Assembly: GCF_009372235.1 (NCBI RefSeq)
Contig: NZ_SULL01000014.1
Span: 1-64,000 of the forward strand
Origin: Dickeya oryzae
Lineage (GTDB): Bacteria > Pseudomonadota > Gammaproteobacteria > Enterobacterales > Enterobacteriaceae
DNA length: 64,000 bases
Direction: 5' to 3'
Below are positions 38,153 to 47,881 of the stretch, one piece after another. Both the position numbers and the translations under genes were made by a program. Positions within the stretch are counted from its first letter, which is position 1. Every line of letters begins with the position of its first letter. The notes beneath the pieces were generated by a model. The model made no database searches and was not told where the DNA came from. It saw nothing but the letters and a program-made list of their open reading frames with translations.

Positions 38153-38176
38153 CCGTGATGTGGAAGCAACCTGCGA

Positions 38177-39382
38177 TCAATGCTCGCTCAGCATAGCCGG
38201 TTCGATACGTCTTAAGTGGAACTGCCAGTAGAGGGCCGCCAGAGTCAGCATGCCGATGATACCCAGCATGCACCAGGGTAAGGCTGGCTGGCCGAGCGCT
38301 TTTCCGGTATCAAACAACCAGCCACCGCCGCTGTAACCCAGCGCGCCGCCCAGTGCCAGCCCCATACGGCTAAACCCCATGTAGCTGCCGCGGGCGCGGG
38401 CATCGGACAATGATGCCCCCAGCGTTTCCCGCGCCGGTTCAGCAATGATAGAGCCAATATAAAACAGGCCGATTAACCCCAACAGCCATTGCAGGCTGGT
38501 GACCATTCCCATCGGAATCAGGCTCAGGGTCATGATGAATAGCCCGAACATCAGCCGCTGTTCCAGTCGAAACCGTTTTTCGCTCCAGCGGGCGACGGGG
38601 TAAAGCAGCGTCAACGACAGCGCGGCTTCGATTGCGTACATCCATTTTACCGCAGACGGCGAACCGGCCAGTTCATTGACCATGATCGGCATCATCAACA
38701 GTACCTGCACACCTAACATGAAATAGCCGGTCAGCGTCAGTACATAGACCACAAAACGCCGGTCGCGCATGACCCGCATCATGCCTTCGCGGATTGGTGT
38801 ACGGGTGGTGGAAATACGATAAGCGGGTAGTAGCAAGGCATTCAGCAAGGCCACTAACACGAATACGCCTGCGCCGACCCAGCACACCACGGAAAAGTTG
38901 TATTGCATCAGCCAACTGCCGATAAGCGCGCCGATTACCGCACCAGCGTTATCCTGCATCATTAACAAGGAGAAGAAGCGGCTGCGTTCATGGGGGCGTG
39001 TCAGCTTAATCACCATGGCGTTGCGGGGTGGTTCGAACAGCGTCCCGCCCAGTGCGGAGAGCACGCAGGAGAGCATCAACATCAACGGTGTCGTTGCCAG
39101 CGCCATGAACGCAAAGCCAGAGGCACGCAACAGCATGCCGGTGACGATCATTGGTTTGGCACCGAAACGATCGGCGATGGCACCGCCGAAAATACCGAGT
39201 CCCTGTTGGGTGAACTGACGCAGGCCGAGTGCAATCCCGACGGTGAGCGCAGCCCAGCCAAGTTGATCGACAAAACGGATGGAAATGAGCGGGAACACCA
39301 CAAAGAAACCCAGTATCACCAGCATGTTATCCAGCAACAGAAAATATTTACCCAGGCTGCGAGCCTGTGCCATCAACGACAT
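38177..39382 (-). CDS. mdtH: MdtH, MFS multidrug efflux transporter
   Basis: 401 residues with 12 hydrophobic segments; E. coli MdtH is 402. Recognised by [20 protein letters not shown] at the start and the MFS loop [32 protein letters not shown] and the end [21 protein letters not shown] also match. It exports fluoroquinolone-type drugs in E. coli by proton antiport. ATG 39382; divergent from rimJ as in E. coli. Confidence 0.96.
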   Translation of the reverse strand: MSLMAQARSLGKYFLLLDNMLVILGFFVVFPLISIRFVDQLGWAALTVGIALGLRQFTQQGLGIFGGAIADRFGAKPMIVTGMLLRASGFAFMALATTPLMLMLSCVLSALGGTLFEPPRNAMVIKLTRPHERSRFFSLLMMQDNAGAVIGALIGSWLMQYNFSVVCWVGAGVFVLVALLNALLLPAYRISTTRTPIREGMMRVMRDRRFVVYVLTLTGYFMLGVQVLLMMPIMVNELAGSPSAVKWMYAIEAALSLTLLYPVARWSEKRFRLEQRLMFGLFIMTLSLIPMGMVTSLQWLLGLIGLFYIGSIIAEPARETLGASLSDARARGSYMGFSRMGLALGGALGYSGGGWLFDTGKALGQPALPWCMLGIIGMLTLAALYWQFHLRRIEPAMLSEH

Positions 39383-39694
39383 GTTTCACCACGAGGCAGA
39401 AAGAGAGGAAGGTAAAAGATAACCATTCCATTCTCTCGCCGATTGCGTGATGGCGATAGGGGATCCTGCTAATAAATTTTTTTATCGTTCAACTGTTATC
39501 TGACGAACAATTTAAGAAAAAAAGTCATGACGGCGTATCGATTGTGCAATAACTCAGCAGTCATGATTTTACGCTATGGAATTTATAGGGTTATAGTAAG
39601 CGCTATGGGTTGTTTATCCTGTGGCGACGTTCGTCGGCGTTGATCACATTAATAAAAGTTATTCATCGATAATCCGTCACCTGAGGGGGAAGGC
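39383..39694. other. divergent intergenic region between mdtH and rimJ
   Basis: About 310 AT-rich bases. GTCATGA appears twice in the same direction (about 39523 and 39561), roughly 38 bases apart. Promoters for both genes should lie here; I see no distinctive operator. Confidence 0.4.
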
Positions 39695-40279
39695 ATGTTT
39701 GGCTATCGCTCAACGACACCCAGAGTCCGCTTGACTACGGATCGGCTGGTGGTCCGTCTGGCGCACGAACGCGATGCCTGGCGTCTGGCTGAGTATTACG
39801 CAGAAAACCGTGATTTTTTGAAACCCTGGGAGCCGGTGCGCGATGCCAGCCATTGTTACCCTTCTGGCTGGCAGGCGCGGTTAAGCGTGATTTGCGATAT
39901 GCACAAACAGGGCAGCGCCTACTACTTTCTGCTGCTGGACCCGGATGAAAACGAGGTACGTGGCGTCGCGAACTTCAGCAATGTGCTGCGCGGCTCTTTT
40001 CACGCCTGTTACCTCGGCTATTCACTGGGCCAAAAGTGGCAGGGGCAAGGCATGATGTATGAGGCGCTGCAATCTGCGCTGCGTTACATGCAACGCCAGC
40101 AACATATGCACCGTATTATGGCTAATTACATGCCGCACAATCAGCGCAGCGGTAACCTGTTGGCGCGTTTGGGGTTTGAAAAGGAAGGTTACGCCAAGAA
40201 TTACCTGTTGATTGATGGTAAATGGCAAGATCACGTACTGACTGCCCTGACTAATAATGAATGGACGCCGATGCGTTAA
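39695..40279 (+). CDS. rimJ: RimJ, ribosomal protein S5 N-acetyltransferase
   Basis: GNAT acetyltransferase of 194 residues, the same length as E. coli RimJ, starting [29 protein letters not shown] in segments. The acetyl-CoA site [13 protein letters not shown] and the closing [20 protein letters not shown] are typical. It acetylates the N-terminal alanine of S5. The yceH gene follows after 36 bases. Confidence 0.97.
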   Translation: MFGYRSTTPRVRLTTDRLVVRLAHERDAWRLAEYYAENRDFLKPWEPVRDASHCYPSGWQARLSVICDMHKQGSAYYFLLLDPDENEVRGVANFSNVLRGSFHACYLGYSLGQKWQGQGMMYEALQSALRYMQRQQHMHRIMANYMPHNQRSGNLLARLGFEKEGYAKNYLLIDGKWQDHVLTALTNNEWTPMR

Positions 40280-40315
40280 GTGCACACCGCTACGGATCCG
40301 AATGAGGATAAGCCC

Positions 40316-40969
40316 ATGAAATACCAATTGACGCCCCGCGAAGCGCGGATTATTGGCTGCCTGCTGGAAAAGCAGGTGACCACCCCGGAACAGTATCCGA
40401 TGTCTCTCAATGGGCTGACCGCCGCCTGTAATCAGAAGACCAACCGAGAGCCGGTCATGGATCTGAGCGAAAGCGAGGTACAACAAACGCTGGATTTGCT
40501 GGTGAAGCGGCATTTTCTGCGTACCGTCAGCGGTTTTGGCAACCGGGTGATGAAATATGAACACCGCTTCTGTAACTCCGAATTTGGTGACCTGAAGTTT
40601 TCAACCGCTGAAGTGGCACTGGTCACGACCTTGCTGTTGCGGGGCGCTCAGACGCCGGGCGAACTTCGTACCCGTGCGGCTCGTTTGTACGAGTTTGCCG
40701 ATATGGACGAGGTGGAGAACGTCCTACAGCACCTGCAACAGCGCGAAGACGGGCCGTTTGTTGTGCGACTGGCGCGGGAACCGGGTAAGCGTGAAAGCCG
40801 GTTTATGCACCTGTTCAGCGGCGAGGTTGACGATGCGGTGTCGTCTTCTGAGTCGGACGAGACGTCCGCATCGGTAGATACCTCACTGGCCGCACGGGTG
40901 TGCGCGCTGGAAAATGAGGTGGCTGAACTGCGTGCGCAACTGGCGGCGTTACAGGCGCACCTTGCCTGA
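40316..40969 (+). CDS. yceH: YceH, DUF480 protein
   Basis: 217 residues from ATG 40316, preceded by AGGATA. Tandem winged-helix-like DUF480 domains: [38 protein letters not shown] and [19 protein letters not shown]-terminal coiled coil begins about residue 185 ([17 protein letters not shown]). The function is unknown. It sits between rimJ and mviM as in E. coli. Confidence 0.95.
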   Translation: MKYQLTPREARIIGCLLEKQVTTPEQYPMSLNGLTAACNQKTNREPVMDLSESEVQQTLDLLVKRHFLRTVSGFGNRVMKYEHRFCNSEFGDLKFSTAEVALVTTLLLRGAQTPGELRTRAARLYEFADMDEVENVLQHLQQREDGPFVVRLAREPGKRESRFMHLFSGEVDDAVSSSESDETSASVDTSLAARVCALENEVAELRAQLAALQAHLA

Positions 40970-41004
40970 TACCATCCGGATAAGTGGGAAGGCGGGAGAA
41001 CAGT

Positions 41005-41928
41005 ATGACGCTTTTGCGTATTGGTGTGGTGGGGTTAGGGGATATCGCCCGTAAAGCCTATTTACCGATTTTGTCCCAGGCCACCGACTGGCAACTGGTG
41101 GGGGCCTGGTCGCCGGGTCAGGCGCGCGCCCGACAGGTATGTCAACAATACCGCATAACCTGTTTTTCCTCGCTGGCTGAATTAGGTCGCCAGTGTGACG
41201 CGGCATTTGTGCATAGCAGTACCGCCAGCCATTACGAGGTGGTGAAAACCCTACTGCTGGCGGGTAAACACGTCTATGTGGATAAACCGCTGGCGGAAAC
41301 GCTGGCGCAGGCGGAAGAGCTGGTCGCGCTGGCAGCCAGCCGTAACCTGCTGCTGATGGTGGGGTTCAACCGCCGTTTTGCGCCGCTCTACCAACGGCTG
41401 CGACAGCAGCAGACGGCGCCGGATAGCCTGCGCATGGAAAAACATCGTGTTGATAATGTTGGCCCGCAGCCGTTGGCGTTTACGCTGTTGGATGACTATT
41501 TGCATGTGGTGGATACCGCACTGTGGCTGGCACAAACACCGGATACGACCGCCACGTTGTGCGCTGGCCGGATACGGTGTAATTCGCAAGGGCAAATGGT
41601 GTACGCCGAACACCAGTTCCAGACCGCGCATACCCTGATCACCACCAGCATGCATCGCCAGGCGGGTAGCCAGCGAGAAAGCGTTCAGTTGATCAATGAC
41701 GGCGGCTGGTATCAGGTGGATAACCTGCGGGAATGGCGTGAAGAACGTGAGGGGGTCGTGGTACTTCGTCCCGCGCCTTCCTGGCAGAGCACGCTGGAGC
41801 AGCGTGGTTTTACTGGTGCTGTCCGACATTTTATTGAAGCGGTGGTTTCACAGACGCCGCCGTTGACCTCTAGCGATCAGGCGTTGTATGCACAGCGGTT
41901 GATCGACTCGCTGCTGAGAGAATGCTGA
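41005..41928 (+). CDS. mviM: MviM (YceM), Gfo/Idh/MocA-family oxidoreductase
   Basis: 307 residues, equal to E. coli YceM, starting [21 protein letters not shown] with the NAD(P)-binding GxGxxA-type motif. [13 protein letters not shown] carries the family's EKP-like (here DKP) motif, followed by [12 protein letters not shown]. The substrate is unknown. It lies upstream of murJ, giving the historical mviMN name. Confidence 0.95.
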   Translation: MTLLRIGVVGLGDIARKAYLPILSQATDWQLVGAWSPGQARARQVCQQYRITCFSSLAELGRQCDAAFVHSSTASHYEVVKTLLLAGKHVYVDKPLAETLAQAEELVALAASRNLLLMVGFNRRFAPLYQRLRQQQTAPDSLRMEKHRVDNVGPQPLAFTLLDDYLHVVDTALWLAQTPDTTATLCAGRIRCNSQGQMVYAEHQFQTAHTLITTSMHRQAGSQRESVQLINDGGWYQVDNLREWREEREGVVVLRPAPSWQSTLEQRGFTGAVRHFIEAVVSQTPPLTSSDQALYAQRLIDSLLREC

Positions 41929-42126
41929 AAAAAGCAGCGACCATCGGGTGTTCATGTGGCTATTGACGGTACAATCGACTAGGCTGTGTGCCGCGATAGC
42001 CGTACCTGACCGTCAGTGTTGTGGCTGTCGGCATGACGTATCGCAGGCGGTTTGACCGTCGTGGACATGGCGGTTGAGCCGGTTTTGCCCTGCCATCTCT
42101 CTCTTTCCCATAGTCAGAACAACTGA

Positions 42127-43662
42127 ATGAATCTACTGAAATCATTGGCTGCGGTCAGTTCCATGACCATGCTTTCCCGTGTGCTGGGCTTTGTGCGTGA
42201 TGCTATCGTCGCTCGCGTGTTTGGTGCTGGTATGGCGACCGACGCCTTTTTTGTGGCGTTCAAACTGCCCAATCTGTTGCGGCGTATTTTTGCCGAGGGC
42301 GCGTTTTCCCAGGCATTTGTGCCTATTCTGGCGGAGTATAAGAGTCAGCAAGGCGAGGAGGCAACGCGTACCTTTTTGGCCTATGTCGCCGGGATGTTGA
42401 CGCTGATTCTGGCGCTGGTCACGGTCGCCGGGATGATTGCCGCGCCCTGGGTCATCATGGTGACGGCACCGGGTTTTGCCTCCACGCCGGAGCGCTTCGA
42501 GCTGACGTCGGCACTGTTGCGGGTGACCTTTCCTTATATTCTGCTGATTTCACTGACGTCGATGGTCGGGTCGGTTCTCAACACCTGGAACCGTTTTTCC
42601 GTGCCAGCGTTTGCACCGACCTTATTGAATGTCAGTATGATCGGTTTTGCATTGCTGGGTGTGCGTTGGTTTAATCCGCCGGTGATGGCGTTAGGCTGGG
42701 CGGTGGTGGTCGGCGGGGTACTGCAACTGGGCTATCAATTGCCGCATCTGAAGAAAATCGGCATGCTGGTACTGCCTCGCATCAAGTTTCGCGATCCTAG
42801 TGTCAGCCGGGTAATGAAGCTGATGGCACCCGCCATTCTCGGCGTGTCGGTCAGCCAGATCTCCCTGATCATCAATACTATTTTTGCCTCATTCCTCAGT
42901 CAGGGTGCGGTTTCCTGGATGTATTACGCCGACCGTTTGATGGAGTTCCCATCCGGTGTGTTGGGTGTGGCGCTGGGGACGATTTTGTTGCCCTCGCTGT
43001 CGAAAAGTGTCGCCAGCGGCGATCACCAGGAGTATTCCCGGTTGCTGGATTGGGGACTGCGGCTTTGTTTTCTGCTGGCGTTGCCCGCTACAGTCGCGCT
43101 GGGGTTGCTGGCTAAGCCGCTGACCGTTGCGTTATTTCAGTACGGTAAATTCAGCGCCTTTGACGCGATGATGACCCAGCGGGCGCTGGTGGCTTACTCC
43201 ATCGGGCTGATGGGCTTGATCCTGGTGAAGGTGCTGGTGCCCGGATTTTACGCCCGGCAGGACATTAAAACGCCGGTAAAAATTGGTATCGCAACACTGG
43301 TGATGACCCAACTGATGAACCTGATGTTTATCGGCCCGTTGCAGCATGCCGGGTTGTCGCTGTCGATTGGTCTGGCATCCTGCATCAATGCCGGGTTGCT
43401 GTTCTGGCAATTACGCCGTCAGCGCCTGTTTGCACCGCAACCCGGCTGGATGATGTTTCTGGTTAAAATGGTCACTGCCGTTGTTGTGATGTCGCTGGTG
43501 CTGCTGGCGCTGAACCTGTGGATGCCCCCTTGGGCACAAGGTAACATGACGGAGCGCCTGCTGCGCTTGTTGTTTGTGGTAGTCGTGGGGGCTGGCAGCT
43601 ACTTTGCTTCACTGGCTGCATTGGGCTTTCGTCCGAAAGATTTTTCTCGCCGCAGTCTCTGA
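42127..43662 (+). CDS. murJ: MurJ (MviN), lipid II flippase
   Basis: 511 residues, the length of E. coli MurJ, with about 14 membrane helices of the MOP superfamily. Hallmarks are [45 protein letters not shown] and [20 protein letters not shown]. It moves lipid II across the inner membrane for peptidoglycan synthesis and is essential. Confidence 0.98.
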   Translation: MNLLKSLAAVSSMTMLSRVLGFVRDAIVARVFGAGMATDAFFVAFKLPNLLRRIFAEGAFSQAFVPILAEYKSQQGEEATRTFLAYVAGMLTLILALVTVAGMIAAPWVIMVTAPGFASTPERFELTSALLRVTFPYILLISLTSMVGSVLNTWNRFSVPAFAPTLLNVSMIGFALLGVRWFNPPVMALGWAVVVGGVLQLGYQLPHLKKIGMLVLPRIKFRDPSVSRVMKLMAPAILGVSVSQISLIINTIFASFLSQGAVSWMYYADRLMEFPSGVLGVALGTILLPSLSKSVASGDHQEYSRLLDWGLRLCFLLALPATVALGLLAKPLTVALFQYGKFSAFDAMMTQRALVAYSIGLMGLILVKVLVPGFYARQDIKTPVKIGIATLVMTQLMNLMFIGPLQHAGLSLSIGLASCINAGLLFWQLRRQRLFAPQPGWMMFLVKMVTAVVVMSLVLLALNLWMPPWAQGNMTERLLRLLFVVVVGAGSYFASLAALGFRPKDFSRRSL

Positions 43663-44028
43663 TCCTTTCTCTTTTTCTTGCTCGCTCTCGCGTTCTGCAG
43701 GTGGTCTGACCCACCGCCTGCAGAGGATTTCTGCTTTTCAGGGTTCCATTTTTTTATTCTGACGTTTCCTAAAAAAATAGCACATCAACTGACCCTTAGC
43801 CTTTTGTTTAGCTTTTCTGATCAGTTAAGCCTAAAGCTTCACAAATAACCTGTTCAGTAAAGATCGGGGTTTAATCGATTTTTGTTGAAGAAATTTTTTT
43901 ATATTACTGTTTTATAAGTCGATTTCTTTAATGGTGCAATATTTGTTGCCGATAATGAGTTATCAGTGCAACACGGCTGATGCTTTAAATAAAAACACGA
44001 TAACCTTTAGTAAACAAAGGAAAAAAAG
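43663..44028. other. intergenic region between murJ and the chemoreceptor gene
   Basis: An ~11-bp stem starting CTGCAGG at 43695 and ending CCTGCAG at 43723 may end murJ transcription (T-rich but broken tail). The rest is AT-rich. A CACGATAA at about 43997-44004 resembles a sigma-28 -10, but I found no good TAAA box at the right distance. Confidence 0.45.
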
Positions 44029-45621
44029 ATGACAATTTTCCAAAAGCTAGCGATAGCTATCATGATTTTCGTACTGGCGCTCATTGGGGTGGGCGGGTAC
44101 GGCATTAAAGCTCTCGGGGATTCGAAAGATAGGGTGGAATACGTGACAGGGAATACGCTGCCCAGCCTGACGTTATTATCTAATTCAAATATCAATGTGC
44201 GCGAAGTGCGGGCGGCACTCGCGATGTTAGGTGATGTTGACGATCAGACGCAACGCGTGACCCAGTTGAAGTCCATTATGGATAAGCTCACCAGCGTGGA
44301 TAAATTCATGGCGGATTATAAGCAGAACTACATTGCTGATAACCGTGATGCGCAGATGACGGATAGTACGATTCAGCTGCTGGTGTCTTACCGTCAGAAC
44401 ATTGATAACCTTTATAAGAGCGGCACTATCCAGAAAAGTACCGATGCGGCAGCGGAGAGCGCCAAAAAGCAAACAGAGCAGGCGGTGATTAAATCCTTGC
44501 AAGATCAGCGTGAATACAATCTGGCGCTGGCCTCGGCTCAGGAAAAAGCTAATCAGGAGAACTATAACAGCACACTGTATACGCTTATTGGCTTGATCGT
44601 TGTTTCGGTCGCGGTCGCGGGCACCCTGGCGTTGATGATCCTGATTTATGTCCGTCGTAGCCTCAACCACTTGCAGCATACTTTGCTGACGATTAGCGAC
44701 AGTCTGGATCTGACATTACAGGCAGATGATAGTCGTCACGATGAAATCGGTAAAACCGCACAAGCACTGAACAGCCTGACCGAGCGTTTTGCGACGGTGC
44801 TGGCAGATGTGCGTACGGCTAGCGAGAGCGTGGCGACGGCATCTAACGAAATAGCCGCCGCCAATATCGATCTTTCCGCCCGCACTGAAGAGCAGGCGGC
44901 ATCACTGGCGCAAACCGCCGCCAGCATGCACGAAATTTCCTCTACCGTAGAAAGTAACGTCGAAAATGCCCGTCAGGCCAATAGTCTTGGTCAGCAGGCC
45001 GCAGATGCTGTTGCCCATGGTGATGACTCGGTGGAACGCATGATGCAGGCGATGAAGGCGATTGCTTCCGGCTCCGAAAAAGTCGCTGAGATCACTACGC
45101 TTATCGAAGGTATCGCTTTTCAGACGAACATTCTGGCGCTTAACGCCGCAGTGGAAGCGGCACGTGCTGGTGAGCATGGACGTGGTTTCGCCGTGGTAGC
45201 AGGCGAGGTGCGCACGTTGTCTCAGCGTTCTTCTTCCGCAGCCAGAGAAATCAAAACGCTTATCGATAATGCTATTGGGGCAGTGAAAAACGGGTCACAG
45301 CAGGCTGATGATGTGCGCGATGCCATCAGCAATGTCAAAACCTTGATCACCAATGCATCATCACTGGTAGGGGAAATGTCGCTGGCATCGGAAGAGCAAA
45401 GTCGCGGCATCAGCCAGATCAACGTGGCGATTAACCAGATGGAAGCTGTCACACAGCAAAACGCCGCTATGGTGGAAGAGGCATCATCAGCAGCAGAATC
45501 ACTCAATGATCAGGCGGCGCGGTTGCGTCAATTGGTAGAAATCTTTCGGTTGAATGCAGGCGGGGAACGTCAACAGTTTGGCGAGGTATCTGCACCCCGG
45601 TTGTCTGTTGGGATGAGGTAA
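44029..45621 (+). CDS. methyl-accepting chemotaxis protein
   Basis: 530 residues. TM1 at about 8-28, a periplasmic four-helix-bundle-type sensor at about 30-185, TM2 at about 188-212 (TLIGLIVVSVAVAGTLALMIL), a HAMP domain, then the signalling coiled coil. The hairpin tip reads IEGIAFQTNILALNAAVEAA and GRGFAVVAGEVRTLSQRS. The C-terminus (RLSVGMR) lacks the NWETF-type CheR/CheB tether, so it is probably a low-abundance-type receptor. The ligand is unknown. Good AAAGGAAAAAAAG ribosome site. Confidence 0.95.
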   Translation: MTIFQKLAIAIMIFVLALIGVGGYGIKALGDSKDRVEYVTGNTLPSLTLLSNSNINVREVRAALAMLGDVDDQTQRVTQLKSIMDKLTSVDKFMADYKQNYIADNRDAQMTDSTIQLLVSYRQNIDNLYKSGTIQKSTDAAAESAKKQTEQAVIKSLQDQREYNLALASAQEKANQENYNSTLYTLIGLIVVSVAVAGTLALMILIYVRRSLNHLQHTLLTISDSLDLTLQADDSRHDEIGKTAQALNSLTERFATVLADVRTASESVATASNEIAAANIDLSARTEEQAASLAQTAASMHEISSTVESNVENARQANSLGQQAADAVAHGDDSVERMMQAMKAIASGSEKVAEITTLIEGIAFQTNILALNAAVEAARAGEHGRGFAVVAGEVRTLSQRSSSAAREIKTLIDNAIGAVKNGSQQADDVRDAISNVKTLITNASSLVGEMSLASEEQSRGISQINVAINQMEAVTQQNAAMVEEASSAAESLNDQAARLRQLVEIFRLNAGGERQQFGEVSAPRLSVGMR

Positions 45622-45652
45622 CAGTTAACGACAATCGAATTATTTACTGAGA

Positions 45653-45684
45653 CTGGCCGACATCACGTAGTGGATGTCGGCCAG
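45653..45684. terminator. strong hairpin after the chemoreceptor gene
   Basis: Perfect 12-bp stem CTGGCCGACATC / GATGTCGGCCAG with an 8-base loop. There is no T-run, so it may stabilise the mRNA 3' end or act in both directions. Confidence 0.6.
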
Positions 45685-45695
45685 GGTTCGGATAA

Positions 45696-45791
45696 TTACA
45701 TCTTCTCAACGGTCTGGATGCCGGGCGTATCCAGGCTGGTTTTCAGCGTTTTCTCACCGTGACCGGCGCTTTCTCTATACATTTGGAACAT
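45696..45791 (-). pseudogene. possible 31-residue remnant or tiny gene
   Basis: A short minus-strand frame, MFQMYRESAGHGEKTLKTSL and on to a TAA at 45696. Codon choice looks coding, unlike the AT-rich DNA beyond it, and it ends right beside the hairpin at 45653-45684. No clear ribosome site precedes the ATG. It reads like the C-terminus of a degraded gene whose front has been lost in the AT-rich segment. I do not recognise the family. Confidence 0.25.
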
Positions 45792-46378
45792 CACACACAA
45801 CAACAGATGTAGACTAAAATCATTTCATTGTCTATTGAATTGGTATTATTTTTCCTGGTAAAAATTTTTCGCATAAACAATAGTAATTTCAATTAATTAT
45901 GAATTTTTTTATTATACTCTGGCGCATCTGTGGTTTTTTTGTATTTTCCGCTTATACTGAAAAACAATTGTGGATAGTAAAAAAGATGTTGCGGAAAAAG
46001 CTGCTTCTGTCGATTTTTAATGTTATTAACGGAAAGTAAATTATAGCCGGAGGCAATAAACAGCGTATCCTAATTGCATACAGACCACTTTATTCACCAT
46101 AAAATAATGTTTGCCGTCAGTTTTTTCTGATGCGTGTTGTTTTGTCTTTTTATATGCGCTTTCATATAAAGGGTAGGTGGTTGTTGCTATTTTATTTTCG
46201 CGAAATTATTTCTATTAAATTAATTTTCTGATGGTGTTAATTATACATTAAATAATGCTCCATTGCAGGAGGTGGTGGCCGAGTTCATGTATCTGATATT
46301 GGCTTAATTGCATGGTAAGGTGTCAGGATTCAAACACATTGTTAACCATGAGGTATATCGGGCATATAAGGATTTCTG
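45792..46378. other. AT-rich leader of the contractile injection system cluster
   Basis: About 590 bases with no supportable gene and many A/T tracts, in sharp contrast to both flanks. A weak sigma-70-like pair, TTGCAT at 46074 and CATAAA at 46098 (18-base spacer), is possible. AAGGATTTCTG supplies the ribosome site of the first cluster gene. AT-rich leaders of this kind are typical H-NS targets in enterics; that control is inference. Confidence 0.45.
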
Positions 46379-46954
46379 ATGATTGATGATGCTCTGGGTT
46401 ATATTAAAAGCACGTTGAACCAACAACTATGCCATCAATTTGACAGTGATGGTGAATTGGTTGTGGTAAATAACCTGGTAGAGTTGAATGGTGGTTATCC
46501 ATTGAAAAATCAGAATAAAATGGTGCTGACGATGATCAATCTCGAACATGAAACCATAAAGCCCTTTTATGGCAGCCGCTCACCAAACAGCCCGGGAAAT
46601 ACCAGTGTCAGGCAGATTCTACCCCCTGTAATATTTAATCTCGATGTTTTATTTACCGCACACTTTGATGATTACCATGAGGCCTTAAAATTTCTCTCAG
46701 CCACCATTGCCTTTTTTCAGGCGACCCCAGCGTTGGTCAGACAAAAATTTCCCGATATGCCGGATGATTTAACACAGCTGCAATTTGAAATAGAGAATTC
46801 ATCTTATGAAAAAACGCAAAATCTTTGGAGTGCATTAGGTGCCCGGTATCAACCATCAATTATTTATAAAATTCGCCACCTCACTATTCAGTCGAATCAG
46901 ATTGCGGGTGAAATCCCTGTCTTACAGCACATCACTAATAAGGTGTCGCCCTGA
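46379..46954 (+). CDS. eCIS tail terminator/cap protein (DUF4255, Afp16/Pvc16-like)
   Basis: 191 residues. The opening MIDDALGYIKSTLNQQL, then VVNNLVELNG, and the PPVIFNLDVLFTAHF...YHEALKFLSATIAFFQ core are the DUF4255 pattern. This family caps the tube and sheath of extracellular contractile injection systems. Here it is the first gene of the cluster, whereas in Afp and PVC it lies near the end. The next gene starts with a one-base overlap (TGATG), so translation is coupled. Confidence 0.87.
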   Translation: MIDDALGYIKSTLNQQLCHQFDSDGELVVVNNLVELNGGYPLKNQNKMVLTMINLEHETIKPFYGSRSPNSPGNTSVRQILPPVIFNLDVLFTAHFDDYHEALKFLSATIAFFQATPALVRQKFPDMPDDLTQLQFEIENSSYEKTQNLWSALGARYQPSIIYKIRHLTIQSNQIAGEIPVLQHITNKVSP

Positions 46955-47766
46955 TGTTTGTGATCGTGGAGCTGACCTTGCAGCACCATTATTTTCCGCA
47001 AGGGGAGTGGCGAGAAGCCACGCTGCTGCCGGATGAATATACCCGGCGACAGATGCAGCGTTTTGGTTTGCAACTGGTGGCGTTCGGCAATATCTGGCGT
47101 TTCTATGGCTGTGCGGTAACCGGGCGGACGGCATTTCTGCAATATTGTTCTACGTTGGCGGATGAGCAGCCATTTCGTTTCTGGGTGGTACAGCCGCGAC
47201 CGTATTTTGTGGTCATCACCGATATACCGCTGGACTGGCAAGGCGTGCTGGGGTTTAGCAGTCATCGTGTAACGACCGGAAGCGATGCTCAGGCGGTAGC
47301 CCAACTGATCGCCAGCGCACCGACGAGCGACAATGCGCCGACTGGCGCGGTGGCGGAGGTCTGTTGTCATCTGGATGACCTGGTTACCCGGCAGGCCTAC
47401 GCCATCGTCTTACAGCCGCGTTCCACCACCTGGGAGTATCGCGTAATACCGCGCGGTCAGATGCGGTTACAAGAGCCGCAGGTGGTGGATGCTTCGGGTC
47501 AGGTCGCATTTTCGTCTACTGCCACGCTGACAGCAGAATCGGGAGCGTTTGGTGGGTGGGTGACCCGCAGCCTGTCAGCGATTGCGTTTCAGCAACTGCC
47601 GATGCAGCGCCTGTCGCTGATGGATCGCCCAATTATGGATACACCCGATGGTAGCGCCCGGCAACGCCGCATCTTATCGGCGCTGCCGACCCCGATGGAT
47701 ACTCAGCCGTTTGTACACCGCGCCGACGATAACCAGCCGGTATCTGTGATGTATGTATACGTCTGA
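46954..47766 (+). CDS. unrecognised eCIS-cluster protein, possible cap-associated or adaptor protein
   Basis: 270 residues, no signal peptide or membrane segment, and rich in Gln, aromatic residues and beta-type sequence. I do not recognise a named domain. It is locked between the cap and sheath genes and coupled to the cap by TGATG overlap, so a structural role at the cap end is plausible. Some cap-first systems (AlgoCIS-type) have an extra cap adaptor; equivalence is a guess. After the TGA stop (47764-47766) the same frame stays open for 31 codons to another TGA at 47860-47862. Confidence 0.75.
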   Translation: MFVIVELTLQHHYFPQGEWREATLLPDEYTRRQMQRFGLQLVAFGNIWRFYGCAVTGRTAFLQYCSTLADEQPFRFWVVQPRPYFVVITDIPLDWQGVLGFSSHRVTTGSDAQAVAQLIASAPTSDNAPTGAVAEVCCHLDDLVTRQAYAIVLQPRSTTWEYRVIPRGQMRLQEPQVVDASGQVAFSSTATLTAESGAFGGWVTRSLSAIAFQQLPMQRLSLMDRPIMDTPDGSARQRRILSALPTPMDTQPFVHRADDNQPVSVMYVYV

Positions 47767-47881
47767 CTGACGCGACCTGTCGGCGACAAACTACTGTTGA
47801 AGGACATCAGCCTGACGTTATCGGCCAGCCTATCAATGAAGTACAGGAATTTCACTCAGTGAACCAAAGGAAAACCACGAC

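Noticed and set aside
43990-44010. sigma-28 promoter for the chemoreceptor gene
   Set aside because: CACGATAA resembles a FliA -10, but no TAAA-type -35 lies at the required spacing.
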